DNA of 64,000 bases. Origin: Massilia sp. YIM B02769 (GTDB lineage: Bacteria > Pseudomonadota > Gammaproteobacteria > Burkholderiales > Burkholderiaceae_D). Under the pieces are notes generated by a model. The model did not search any database and had not been told where the DNA came from. It saw only the letters and a program-made list of their open reading frames with translations. The stretch covers positions 219,823 to 283,822 of the forward strand of contig NZ_JASNRC010000004.1 of the NCBI RefSeq assembly GCF_030411995.1, written 5' to 3'. The first letter of the stretch is position 1, and every line of letters starts with the position of its first letter. Made by a program: the position numbers and the translations under genes. Below are positions 19,141 to 27,843 of this stretch, in pieces.

Positions 19141-20196
19141 ATGCACACCGATCTCTCAAGCCTGTCCGCGGCCAGCCTGCTGGCCATCCCCGAGCACAGC
19201 CCGGAACGCCTGTTCGGCGGCAGCGCCGCTGACATCAAGAAGGCCTTTCGCCTGCTGGCGATGAAGTGGCATCCGGACCGCAGCAGCGAAGCCGGCGCGC
19301 ACCGGGTTTTCCAGCACATCAAGGGCCTGTACGACAAGGCCGGGGAAAGGATGGCAGCGCGCCAGGGCGGGCAGTTGCAGCTTGCGGCGGTCGACGGCAA
19401 GGCCTACGAGATCAACTACCTGCGCTGCCACCGCTTCGAACTCGGCGCCATGTACGTGGCCGGTTCGGTGGTCGCCTTCGTCGTCGATCTCGCCCACGCC
19501 GACCTGGTGGAACGTGCCGAGCGTGCGCTGCAAGGCCTGGACTACGCCAGCGAGAAGATGCGCCAGCAGATCGCGCCGCACCTGCCGGCCTGCCCTTTCG
19601 CCGGCGCCTTCCGCACCGCCGACGCCTGGGTGATCGTGATGCGCAAGACGCCCGACCTGCTCCTGCTGCGCGACGTGCTCGATCACGTCGGCGGGCGCCT
19701 GGATCCGCGCCACGTGGCCTGGGTGGTCAGCTCGCTGCTCAACCTGTGCTGCTATTTCGAGTACACCGGCCTCGCCCACAACGCCCTGTCGCTCGACACC
19801 TGCTTCCTGTCGCCGCCGGATCACAGCGTGGCCGTGCTGGGCGGCTGGTGGTATGCGGCGCGGCTCGGCGAGCGCATGGCCGCGGCGCCGGCCAGCACCC
19901 TCGCCTGGGCGCCGCATGGCCTGCTGGACAGGAAGCGCGCCGACATCCGTACCGACCTGGAACTGGTGCGCGCGATCGGCCGCGCACTGCTGGGCGACAT
20001 CGGCGGCAGCCGCCTGGAACGCGACGGCGCCGCGCCGCAGGCCATGATCGACTGGCTGCGCCTGCCCGCATCACGCAGCCCGATCGACGAATACCGGACC
20101 TGGCGCACCCAGGTCCTGCATGACAGTTTCGGCGCACGTCGCTTCGCCGAACTGCCCCTCACGCAAAGCGATATCTACGCAGTTGACCCGCGGTAG
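19141..20196 (+). CDS. J-domain protein with C-terminal pseudokinase-like region
   Basis: 351 residues. Residues about 20-75 form a J domain with the HPD triad at 44-46, so it should stimulate a DnaK-type ATPase. The rest resembles a protein kinase lobe: GLAHNALSLDTCFL (about 210-223) sits where a catalytic loop of the HGDIKPENIL type is expected, and AVLGGWW (231-237) where DFG is expected. The catalytic Asp, Lys and DFG are missing, so it would be a pseudokinase. The start at 19141 has AAGGAG 7 bases upstream; an earlier in-frame ATG lacks one. The next gene, a vWA protein, begins 29 bases later. The kinase relation is my reading and needs a structure-based check. Confidence 0.65.
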   Translation: MHTDLSSLSAASLLAIPEHSPERLFGGSAADIKKAFRLLAMKWHPDRSSEAGAHRVFQHIKGLYDKAGERMAARQGGQLQLAAVDGKAYEINYLRCHRFELGAMYVAGSVVAFVVDLAHADLVERAERALQGLDYASEKMRQQIAPHLPACPFAGAFRTADAWVIVMRKTPDLLLLRDVLDHVGGRLDPRHVAWVVSSLLNLCCYFEYTGLAHNALSLDTCFLSPPDHSVAVLGGWWYAARLGERMAAAPASTLAWAPHGLLDRKRADIRTDLELVRAIGRALLGDIGGSRLERDGAAPQAMIDWLRLPASRSPIDEYRTWRTQVLHDSFGARRFAELPLTQSDIYAVDPR

Positions 20197-20225
20197 ACCC
20201 GCAGTTGACAATTAAGGAGAACATC

Positions 20226-21140
20226 ATGGGTGGAGCACGTTGGGACGAAGACGACTGGAAGCGCACCGCAAAGGCAACCGTCGGCAAACGCACCGAGGAC
20301 ATCTTCACGTCGTCGGGCATGCATCCGAAGCTGAATCCGTACGGCGTGGTGCGCGAATCGCGCGACTCGCTGGTGAATCCCGATTCGAATGCCATCATCA
20401 TCGGGCTGGACGTCACCGGCTCGATGGGCATGATCGCCGACGCCATGGCGCGCGAGGGTCTCGGCACCCTGGTCGAGGAAATCCTGAAGCGCAAACCGGT
20501 GTCGGACCCGCACATCCTGGCCTGCGGCATCGGCGACTCCTATCACGACGACGCGCCGCTGCAGATCACGCAGTTCGAAGCCGACATCCGCATCGCCGAC
20601 CAGCTCAAAATGATCTGGCTCGAGAAAGGCGGCGGCGGCAACAGCCACGAAGGCTATCACCTGCCCTGGTACTTCGCCGCCCAGCACACGCAGATCGACT
20701 GCTTCGAAAAGCGCGGCAGGAAAGGCTACCTGTTCACGGTCGGCGACGAGGAACCGCCCGAGGAGCTGCTGGCCAGGCATGCGAAAGCGATCTTCGGCGA
20801 CTCGCTGCAGCGCGATCTGTCGATAACCGAGCTGCTGACCATGGTCTCGCGCATGTACCACGTCTTCCACGTCGTGGTCGAGGAAGGCAACTACGCGAAA
20901 AGCTACCTGCCCCGGGTGCTGAAGAAGTGGAAGGCGCTGCTCGGCCAGCGTGTGCTACGGCTGAAGGATTACCGCAGGCTGGCCGAGGTGGTGGTCTCGG
21001 CGATGGAAGTCAACGAAGGCCGCGACCGCGACACCGTGGCGAACAGCTGGTCGGGCGACACCTCGACCGTGGTGGCGCATGCGCTGGGCTCCCTGCCGGC
21101 CACGCGCATGGGTGCCCTGCGCGAGCTGGTGCGTTTCTGA
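20226..21140 (+). CDS. vWA-domain protein
   Basis: 304 residues. A von Willebrand A fold is indicated by NAIIIGLDVTGSMGMIADAM (56-75), whose Asp62, Thr64 and Ser66 form a MIDAS-like metal site, and by the later FTVGDEEPPEELL strand. There is no signal peptide, so it acts in the cytoplasm, probably as an adaptor binding a partner through metal. The start at 20226 is set by AAGGAG; the upstream in-frame ATG at 20205 would leave this site inside the gene. It sits between the J-domain protein and the synthetase, 17 bases before the latter, suggesting one operon. The function is unknown. Confidence 0.72.
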   Translation: MGGARWDEDDWKRTAKATVGKRTEDIFTSSGMHPKLNPYGVVRESRDSLVNPDSNAIIIGLDVTGSMGMIADAMAREGLGTLVEEILKRKPVSDPHILACGIGDSYHDDAPLQITQFEADIRIADQLKMIWLEKGGGGNSHEGYHLPWYFAAQHTQIDCFEKRGRKGYLFTVGDEEPPEELLARHAKAIFGDSLQRDLSITELLTMVSRMYHVFHVVVEEGNYAKSYLPRVLKKWKALLGQRVLRLKDYRRLAEVVVSAMEVNEGRDRDTVANSWSGDTSTVVAHALGSLPATRMGALRELVRF

Positions 21141-21157
21141 GCGGACCGGGAGACATC

Positions 21158-22420
21158 ATGCGCCACACCGCCAAGGCCGTCATCGGCGCCAACTACGGCG
21201 ACGAAGGCAAGGGCCTGATGACCGACTACCACATCGCGCCCGCCGGCAAGGACGGCATCGTGGTCCGCTTCAACGGCGGCGCCCAGGCAGGCCACACCGT
21301 TACCACGCCGGGCGGCCTGCGGCATGTGTTCTCCCATTTCGGCAGCGGCACCATGGCCGGCGCGGCGACTTATCTGTCGCGCCACTTCGTCTGCCATCCC
21401 TCCCTGTTCCTGAAGGAGGCGGATGTCCTGGCGGCGGCCGGCGTGGCGCTGCCGCCGGTCTTCGTCGACGAGCGGGCGCCGGTGTCGACCCTGTACGACA
21501 TCCTGCTCAACCAGGTCGTCGAACGGCACCGTGGCGCCGGCCGCCATGGCAGCTGCGGGATGGGCTTCGGCGAGACGATCGAGCGCAATCTCGACCCCGC
21601 CTTTGCGCTGAGCGTGGGCGACCTGCGCCAGGGTTCCGGGTACCTGCTGAACCGGCTGGCGGCGATTCGCGCCGACTATGTGCCGCGCCGCCTGGCCGCG
21701 CTCGGGATTCCGATGCTGGACAGCCAGGCCGCCGAATGGCTCGCCAGCGACGAAGCGCTGCAGCGCTATGTTCACGCCGCGATGACGTTCCGCCGTGCGA
21801 CGCAATGCGCGCGCCCCGAGGTGCTGAAAGACAGCGCGCAGGTCGTGTTCGAGGGCGCCCAAGGTCTGCTGCTGGACCAGGACCGTGGCGCTTTCCCGTA
21901 TGTGACCCGCTCGCATACGGGCATCCGCAATGCGCTCGATGTTGCGGGCGAAGCGGGAATCGGGACACTGGATATCACTTATGTCACCCGCGCCTATCTC
22001 ACGCGCCATGGCGCCGGGCCGCTGGCCGGGGAACTGCCGGGCAAGCCTTATCCCGGTATCGAGGACCGGACCAACGTGCCGAACGAATTCCAGGGCAGGC
22101 TGCGCTTCGCCCATCTCGACCTGGATGTGCTGGAGCGGACGATCCGCGCGGACTTCGCCGATGCGGCGGCCTGTCCCGGTATCGCCGCGACGCTGAGCCT
22201 GGCGGTCGGCTGCCTGGACCAGGTTGGCCCTGCGGTGACGTACGTCGAGGACGGAGAAGCGAAGACTGCGGCGCCGGCTGCGCTGGCGGACCGCCTGGCT
22301 GGCCGCCTGGATGCGCGCGCCTTGTACGCGGCATGGGGACCATGCCGCGAAACCGTCGCGAAGTCGGTGTTGGCGTCGCCGGATGCGACAGCAGCTTCGG
22401 CGGATCCTGCGATTGTCTGA
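21158..22420 (+). CDS. Divergent adenylosuccinate synthetase homologue (PurA/PurZ superfamily)
   Basis: 420 residues, close to PurA length (about 430). Kept features are the P-loop and catalytic Asp15 in GANYGDEGKG, His46 in GGAQAGHT, FEGAQGLLLDQDRG followed by FPYVTRSHT, and YLTRHGAGPL. Changed features are the aspartate-binding loop (GATTGRRRR in Escherichia coli PurA), here NEFQGRLRF, and the guanine-recognition TKLD, here GCLD. So IMP-type phosphorylation chemistry may be kept, while the amino acid or the NTP may differ. It is the last gene of an operon with a J-domain and a vWA protein, not in a purine operon, so I do not call it the housekeeping purA. An unusual nucleotide may be its product. 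Confidence 0.75.
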   Translation: MRHTAKAVIGANYGDEGKGLMTDYHIAPAGKDGIVVRFNGGAQAGHTVTTPGGLRHVFSHFGSGTMAGAATYLSRHFVCHPSLFLKEADVLAAAGVALPPVFVDERAPVSTLYDILLNQVVERHRGAGRHGSCGMGFGETIERNLDPAFALSVGDLRQGSGYLLNRLAAIRADYVPRRLAALGIPMLDSQAAEWLASDEALQRYVHAAMTFRRATQCARPEVLKDSAQVVFEGAQGLLLDQDRGAFPYVTRSHTGIRNALDVAGEAGIGTLDITYVTRAYLTRHGAGPLAGELPGKPYPGIEDRTNVPNEFQGRLRFAHLDLDVLERTIRADFADAAACPGIAATLSLAVGCLDQVGPAVTYVEDGEAKTAAPAALADRLAGRLDARALYAAWGPCRETVAKSVLASPDATAASADPAIV

Positions 22421-22534
22421 ATTGCATTGATACTCTACACTGGCTGCACGCTTCAACCCTCACCGGAAGCAGATGTTCCGGCACTGCCGGTTGCGCATCG
22501 CCCGTCTATTCACCGCCGATCAGGAACGCAGCCC

Positions 22535-23572
22535 ATGAAGACGACCGATCTTCCCTCCTTTGCCGTGACCGGAGCGAAAACAAAGCTGGCCGTCGTCTTC
22601 TTCTTGCTGTTCCTTGTGCTGATCGGCGCGTACGCGGTCAAGCCTCCCCCCGACGTCGTGCTCGACCGCACCATGCGCACGCAGGCAATCGATACCCTGG
22701 TTGCGGAACTGAACCAGCATTACGTATTTCCCGAAAAAGCAAGGCAGATCGAAGCGCTGTTGCGACAGCGCCAGCAGGACGGCAAGTACGATGCCATCAC
22801 CAACGGCATGCAATTTGCCTCACGGCTGACAAGCGATATCGCTTCCGTGGCCCACGACCGGCATATGAAGGTGAGGTTCAGCCCCTGGCTCCTGCGCGCG
22901 GACCATCATCCCGATGCAATGATGAATGCGGCGCCAGAGCGCCGCCATGGCATCGAGAAAGTCGGCCGCCTGGATCCCGGCATCGGCTATCTGCGGATAT
23001 CGGCATTTCCGCCTCCCTCGCTGGTCGCGGACAAATACGCAGCCGTGATGAATACCCTGTCCGATACCGACGCACTCATCATCGACGTGCGCACCCACCG
23101 CGGCGGCTCGCCCCAGACGGTGGCGCTCCTGATCAGCTATTTCGTCGACGGGCGCACCCGCCTGAACGACATCTGGTCGCGCGACTCCGGCCTGACGACG
23201 CAGATGTGGACCGAAGACAGGCTCGGCGGCAAACGCTATGGCGGCACGAAGCCCGTCATGATATTGGCTGGTCCCGCCACCGGGTCTGCCGGCGAGGATT
23301 TCACCTATACGATGCAGGCCCTGAAGCGCGCCACCGTGATCGGCGAGCGGACCTGGGGCGGGGCCCACCCGGTCACCATGTATCGCCTCGGCAGCCACTT
23401 TGTTGCCGCCATTCCGAACCAACGCAGCATCAGCCCGATTACCCATACCAACTGGGAGGGCACGGGCGTCGAGCCCGATATCGCCGCGCCGGCAGACGAT
23501 GCGCTCGCGCTGGCGAAGGAGCTGCTGCAGCGGCAGCGCGCTGCCGATCTGGCGCTGCGTGCCCGGAACTGA
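22535..23572 (+). CDS. S41-family (C-terminal processing-like) serine peptidase
   Basis: 345 residues. One membrane segment at about 17-35 anchors it, with the rest in the periplasm. A helical N-terminal domain (QAIDTLVAELNQHYVFPEKA) of the type found in tricorn/IRBP-like S41 enzymes precedes the catalytic domain, where LIIDVRTHRGGSPQTV and GPATGSAGEDFTY provide the nucleophile Ser251. There is no PDZ domain, unlike CtpA/Prc. The start at 22535 follows AGGAA. It is a single gene with a terminator hairpin behind it. The substrate is unknown. Confidence 0.78.
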   Translation: MKTTDLPSFAVTGAKTKLAVVFFLLFLVLIGAYAVKPPPDVVLDRTMRTQAIDTLVAELNQHYVFPEKARQIEALLRQRQQDGKYDAITNGMQFASRLTSDIASVAHDRHMKVRFSPWLLRADHHPDAMMNAAPERRHGIEKVGRLDPGIGYLRISAFPPPSLVADKYAAVMNTLSDTDALIIDVRTHRGGSPQTVALLISYFVDGRTRLNDIWSRDSGLTTQMWTEDRLGGKRYGGTKPVMILAGPATGSAGEDFTYTMQALKRATVIGERTWGGAHPVTMYRLGSHFVAAIPNQRSISPITHTNWEGTGVEPDIAAPADDALALAKELLQRQRAADLALRARN

Positions 23573-23584
23573 CCTCGAACGAAC

Positions 23585-23622
23585 GCGGCCGCAACCCGAC
23601 GCATCGTGTCGGGCGCGGCCGC
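23585..23622. terminator. Bidirectional hairpin between convergent genes
   Basis: GCGGCCGC at 23585-23592 and again at 23615-23622 pair with each other, and inside them CCCGAC pairs with GTCGGG around a 7-base loop. The long, very GC-rich stem separates the converging S41 peptidase and indolepyruvate oxidoreductase genes. No clear T-run follows. Confidence 0.55.
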
Positions 23623-23656
23623 AAACATCCGTTACCGCAGAGGCGAGTCCACGCAC

Positions 23657-26600
23657 TCAGGCGCGCCGCTTCAGCTCGATCACCTGTTCGCCACGATACT
23701 GCGCCATCAGCTTCGGCCATTCGGCATCCAGCTTGTCCATGGCCGCCAGCTTGATGTGGCCATAGCCGCGCACCCCGTCCGGCAGCTGCGCCAGCTTCAG
23801 CGCGGCCTCGCGGTTGCCGGGATTCAGGCTGGTGGCAAGCATCTCCGCAAAGCCCAGGTAGCGTTCGCGCAGCCCCCGTTCGCGCTTGCGCTCCTCGGTG
23901 TAACCGAAGATGTCGAGCGGCCCGCCGCGCAGCGACTTGAACCTGGCCAGCCCGCCGAAGACCGGCATCATCCAGCTGCCCAGCGTCATCTTGGCCGGCA
24001 CATCGGAGCCCGGCTTGCGGCGGGCCAGCAGCGGTGGCGCCAGGTGGAAAGCGAGCTTGTAGTCGCCGTCGAACTGGGCGGCGATCTGGGCGCGGAAAGC
24101 CGGATCGGCATGCAGGCGCGCCACTTCGTACTCGTCCTTGTAGGCCATGATCTTGAACAGGTTGCGGGCCACCAGTTTGCTCAGCTTGCGCGAGCCGGTC
24201 GGGTCGATTTGCGCTTCACGCTGCTCGACGGCGGCGATGGCATCCGCGTAACGCCTGGCGTAGGCCGCATCCTGGTAATCCGCCAGGTAAGCGGAGCGCA
24301 CGGCGACCGTCTCGGCCAGCGGCTTCGGCGCGCTGAACTGGATCACCTTGCGCTCGCTGCGATCCAGGCGTTCGAGCGCACCCGCATCGGCTGCGGCCAA
24401 GCGGCCCAGCATGAAGGCGCGCTTGTTCATGTCGATCGCGACGCCGTTCAGTTCGATCGCGCGCAGCAGCGCCGGCAGGCCGACCGGCACCAGGCCCATC
24501 TGCCAGGCGTAACCCATCAAGAGGATGTTGCCGCCGATCGGGTCACCCAGGAAGCGCGCCGCCGTCTCATGCGCGTCGAGGCGTACGAGATTGTCGGCAC
24601 CCGCGGCCAGGCCCAGCTTTTCCAGCAGGCCTTCCTTGTTGATCGAGGCATCGCGCTCGCGCGTGAAATCGGCGGTGGGAATCTCGCGGTCGTTGGCCAC
24701 TACCCTGGTGTGCCCGGCGCGCATCACGGCCAGGCTGTCGGGCATGGCGGCCACCACCAGGTCGCAGGCGAACACGGCGTCGGCCTGGCGCAAATCGATG
24801 CGCACTTGGTTCAAACGCGCCGGCGAGGACGCCACGCGTACGTGCGACAGCACCGCGCCGCCCTTTTGCGCGAAGCCCATGAAGTCCAGGGTCGAGGCGC
24901 CCTTGCCTTCCAGGTGGGCGGCCATGGTAATCAGCGCGCCGACGGTGACGATGCCGGTGCCGCCCACACCCGCGACCAGGGTCTCGAAGGGTTTGTCCAG
25001 CGCAGGTGGCGCCGGTTCGGGGTAGGCGGCCAAGGCCTGCTGCAAATCGGCCAGCGACAGCGTGCTGACTTCCGGCTTGCGCAGCGAGCCGCCCAGCACC
25101 GAGACGAAGCTTGGGCAGAAGCCCTCGACGCAGGAATAATCCTTGTTGCACGACGATTGCTCGATCTGGCGCTTGCGGCCGAATTCCGTTTCCAGAGGCA
25201 GGATCGACAGGCAGTTCGACTGCACACCGCAGTCGCCGCAGCCTTCGCAAACGGCCGGGTTGATCACCATGCGGCGCGCCGGATCGGGGAAGACGGTCTT
25301 GCCCGGCTTGTTCTTCTTGCGGCGGCGGCGCTTCTCGGCGGCGCAGGTCTGGTCATACACCAGCACCGTCACGCCGGGGATGGTGCGCAAGTCGCGCTGG
25401 ATGACATCGAGCTCGCTCCGGTGGTGCACGGTCACGCCCTCGGGCAGCTTCACCTCGGCATAATTTTCGGGCTGGTCGGTGACGACCACGGTCTTCCGGG
25501 CGCCTTCGCTCACCACCTGCTGCACGATCTGCGGCACCGACAGGGTGCCGTCCACCGGCTGGCCGCCGGTCATCGCCACCGCGTCGTTATACAGGATCTT
25601 GTAGGTGATGTTGGTACGCGCGGCCACCGCCTGGCGGATCGCCAGCGAACCCGAGTGATAAAAGGTGCCGTCGCCCAGGTTCTGGAATACGTGCGGCTCG
25701 CTCACGAAGCGCGAGGAGGCGACCCAGCTGACGCCCTCGCCGCCCATCTGCGACAGGTAATTCGTGTCGCGCTTCATCCAGGTGGCCATGAAATGGCAGC
25801 CGATGCCGGCATAGGCGCGGCTGCCTTCCGGCACGCGGGTCGAGGTGTTGTGCGGGCAGCCGGAACAGAAATATGGCGTGCGCTTGACGCCGTCGGCACC
25901 GTTCGAGGGCAGCGCGGCGGCGCAGAAGTCCGGCAGCATGCGTCCCAGGTCGAGCGTGGGGAAGCGCGGCGCCAGCCAGTGCACCAGGGCCGGTGCGATG
26001 CGCGAAGGACGCAGCTCGCCCTGCGCCGACAGCAGCGGCGCACCGTCACGGCCGGCCTTGCCGACCACGGCGGGACGGGTTTCCGTCGGCAGGTTGTAGA
26101 ACAGGTTTTTCACCTGCTGCTCGATGACTGGACCCTTTTCTTCCACCACCAGGATTTCCTCGAGGCCGGCGGCAAAGGCGGCCATGCGGGTACGCTCCAG
26201 CGGGAAAGTCAGGCCGGGTTTATAGACGCGCACGCCGAGTTCTTCCAGGCGCGACAGCGGCAGGCCCAGGCGCTCGAGCGCTTCGACCAGGTCCAGATAC
26301 GCCTTGCCGGCGCTGATGATGCCGATGCGCGCTTGCGGCGCGGCCACGACCAGACGATCGATCGAATTGGCGCGGGCAAAGGCCTGCACCGCCTCCAGCT
26401 TGGCGTCGAGCCGCACTTCCAGCGCCAGGCCAGGCAGATCGGGCCAGCGGTTGTGCAGGCCGTCGGGCGGCGCCACGTAATCCTGCGGCATGGTGAACGA
26501 GGGCATGGCCGGCAGCTCGACCACGGCGCCGCCTTCCACCGTTTCCGAGATCGCCTTGAAGCCGCACCAGGCGCCCGAGAAGCGCGACAGCGCCCAGCCG

Positions 26601-27184
26601 TACAGGCCGAATTCCAGGTATTCCTGAATGTTGGCCGGATTAATCACCGGCATGCTCCAGGCAATCAGCGCCTGCTCGCTCTGGTGCGGCATCGACGACG
26701 ACACGCAGCCGTGGTCGTCGCCGAGGATGACCAGCACCCCGCCGTGCGGCGAGGAACCGTAGACGTGGCCGTGCTTGAGGGCGTCGCCGGCGCGGTCCAC
26801 GCCCGGCCCCTTGCCGTACCACATGCCGAAGACGCCGTCGACCTTGCGCGTCGGGTCGGCTTCGACCTGCTGCGACCCCATCACGGCGGTGGCGCCGAGT
26901 TCTTCGTTAATCGCCGGCAGGAAGTCGATGCTGCGTGCTTGCAGCAAGTCCTTGGCGCGCCACAGTTCCTGGTCGACGGCGCCCAGCGGCGAACCGCGGT
27001 AGCCGCTGACGAAGCCGGCCGTGTTCAGGCCCTGGCGTTCGTCGAACACTTTTTGCATGCACAACAGGCGCACCAGGGCCTGGGTACCGGTGAGGAAGAC
27101 GCGGCCGCTTTCGCGGCGCAGGTTGTCGTCGAGGGCGTAGTCGGGATCGGCCAGCAGGGCTGGCGGGGTGGTCATGGAATTCAT
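23657..27184 (-). CDS. Indolepyruvate ferredoxin oxidoreductase, fused subunits
   Basis: 1175 residues, the usual size of the fused alpha-gamma-beta form. It has N-terminal pyrimidine/TPP domains (GFVSGYRGSPLGAVDQELW near 59), a TPP-binding region with CSGCPHNTSTRVPEGSRAY, a 4Fe-4S cluster motif CEGCGDCGVQSNC, and the C-terminal gamma-type domain beginning VAGVGGTGIVTVGALI. It oxidatively decarboxylates aryl or branched 2-oxo acids (from Trp, Phe, Tyr or branched amino acids) to acyl-CoA, reducing an electron carrier. It is divergent from an Lrp-type regulator 117 bases away, which fits amino-acid-responsive control. A second in-frame ATG (27175) could be the start. Confidence 0.88.
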   Translation of the reverse strand: MNSMTTPPALLADPDYALDDNLRRESGRVFLTGTQALVRLLCMQKVFDERQGLNTAGFVSGYRGSPLGAVDQELWRAKDLLQARSIDFLPAINEELGATAVMGSQQVEADPTRKVDGVFGMWYGKGPGVDRAGDALKHGHVYGSSPHGGVLVILGDDHGCVSSSMPHQSEQALIAWSMPVINPANIQEYLEFGLYGWALSRFSGAWCGFKAISETVEGGAVVELPAMPSFTMPQDYVAPPDGLHNRWPDLPGLALEVRLDAKLEAVQAFARANSIDRLVVAAPQARIGIISAGKAYLDLVEALERLGLPLSRLEELGVRVYKPGLTFPLERTRMAAFAAGLEEILVVEEKGPVIEQQVKNLFYNLPTETRPAVVGKAGRDGAPLLSAQGELRPSRIAPALVHWLAPRFPTLDLGRMLPDFCAAALPSNGADGVKRTPYFCSGCPHNTSTRVPEGSRAYAGIGCHFMATWMKRDTNYLSQMGGEGVSWVASSRFVSEPHVFQNLGDGTFYHSGSLAIRQAVAARTNITYKILYNDAVAMTGGQPVDGTLSVPQIVQQVVSEGARKTVVVTDQPENYAEVKLPEGVTVHHRSELDVIQRDLRTIPGVTVLVYDQTCAAEKRRRRKKNKPGKTVFPDPARRMVINPAVCEGCGDCGVQSNCLSILPLETEFGRKRQIEQSSCNKDYSCVEGFCPSFVSVLGGSLRKPEVSTLSLADLQQALAAYPEPAPPALDKPFETLVAGVGGTGIVTVGALITMAAHLEGKGASTLDFMGFAQKGGAVLSHVRVASSPARLNQVRIDLRQADAVFACDLVVAAMPDSLAVMRAGHTRVVANDREIPTADFTRERDASINKEGLLEKLGLAAGADNLVRLDAHETAARFLGDPIGGNILLMGYAWQMGLVPVGLPALLRAIELNGVAIDMNKRAFMLGRLAAADAGALERLDRSERKVIQFSAPKPLAETVAVRSAYLADYQDAAYARRYADAIAAVEQREAQIDPTGSRKLSKLVARNLFKIMAYKDEYEVARLHADPAFRAQIAAQFDGDYKLAFHLAPPLLARRKPGSDVPAKMTLGSWMMPVFGGLARFKSLRGGPLDIFGYTEERKRERGLRERYLGFAEMLATSLNPGNREAALKLAQLPDGVRGYGHIKLAAMDKLDAEWPKLMAQYRGEQVIELKRRA

Positions 27185-27301
27185 CGTCTCGTTATGCTTT
27201 TGTAAGCAGACAGGATATGCCGCGCGGGGAGAAAGATTTTTTCTATTTCTTCCCTCTCAGCGATTAGACTGGCAAGAATCTTTCTGAAACAGGGACAAAA
27301 A

Positions 27302-27769
27302 ATGAAAAACACACCCCTCGACCATGCGTCGATCAAGATCCTTGCGGAACTGCAGAAGAATGGCCGGGTGTCCTCGAACGAGCTGGCGGAAAAGATCGGG
27401 ATGTCGGCCAGCCCGTGCTGGCGCCGCCAGAAGGAACTCGAGGAGAACGGCTATATCCTGCGCTACACCGCTCTTCTCGACCGGCGCAAGCTGGGGCTGG
27501 CCGTGGTGTGCCTGCTGCACGTGTCGCTGGCGCGCCATGCCGAGGGCGTGGTGGAACAGTTCGAGGAAGCGATGCGGCTGCGTCCGGAAGTGGTGGAATG
27601 CTACGAGACCACCGGCAGCTCGGACTACATGGTGAAGGTGGTGGTGGCCGACATGGACGCCTACCACGACTTCCTGCACAACGTGCTGGTCAAGCTGAAC
27701 GGGGTGGCGCAGGTGAATACCAGCGTGGCGCTGCGCGAAGTGAAGTACGAGACGACGCTGCCGCTGTAA
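27302..27769 (+). CDS. Lrp/AsnC-family transcriptional regulator
   Basis: 155 residues, standard for the family. The N-terminal winged helix-turn-helix (LDHASIKILAELQKNGRVSS, then SASPCWRRQKELEENGYI) is followed by the RAM/AsnC ligand domain with VECYETTGSSDYMVKVV. It starts 117 bases from the divergent indolepyruvate oxidoreductase gene, a common arrangement in which the Lrp protein senses an amino acid and controls its breakdown. The gap contains AT-rich tracts suited to Lrp binding. AGGGA lies 8 bases before the start codon. Confidence 0.88.
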   Translation: MKNTPLDHASIKILAELQKNGRVSSNELAEKIGMSASPCWRRQKELEENGYILRYTALLDRRKLGLAVVCLLHVSLARHAEGVVEQFEEAMRLRPEVVECYETTGSSDYMVKVVVADMDAYHDFLHNVLVKLNGVAQVNTSVALREVKYETTLPL

Positions 27770-27777
27770 CGGGCGCC

Positions 27778-27807
27778 AAAAAAATCGCCGGCATGGAGGC
27801 CGGCGAT
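27778..27807 (-). terminator. Rho-independent terminator of the EEP hydrolase gene
   Basis: Read on the minus strand, a perfect 9-base stem ATCGCCGGC / GCCGGCGAT with a 6-base loop is followed by seven T residues (27778-27784). It lies 37 bases past the stop of the minus-strand gene ending at 27844 and also just after the convergent Lrp gene. Confidence 0.85.
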
Positions 27808-27843
27808 GCTTGTTTCAAGTCGGGACGGGCGTCCCGGCGCTTA

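Noticed and set aside
21158..22420. Housekeeping purA
   Set aside because: The aspartate and GTP recognition motifs are changed and the gene is in an operon with J-domain and vWA genes, not in a purine context.
23606..27205. Open frame of 1199 codons opposite the indolepyruvate oxidoreductase
   Set aside because: Antisense shadow; the minus strand has full-length family motifs and this frame has none.
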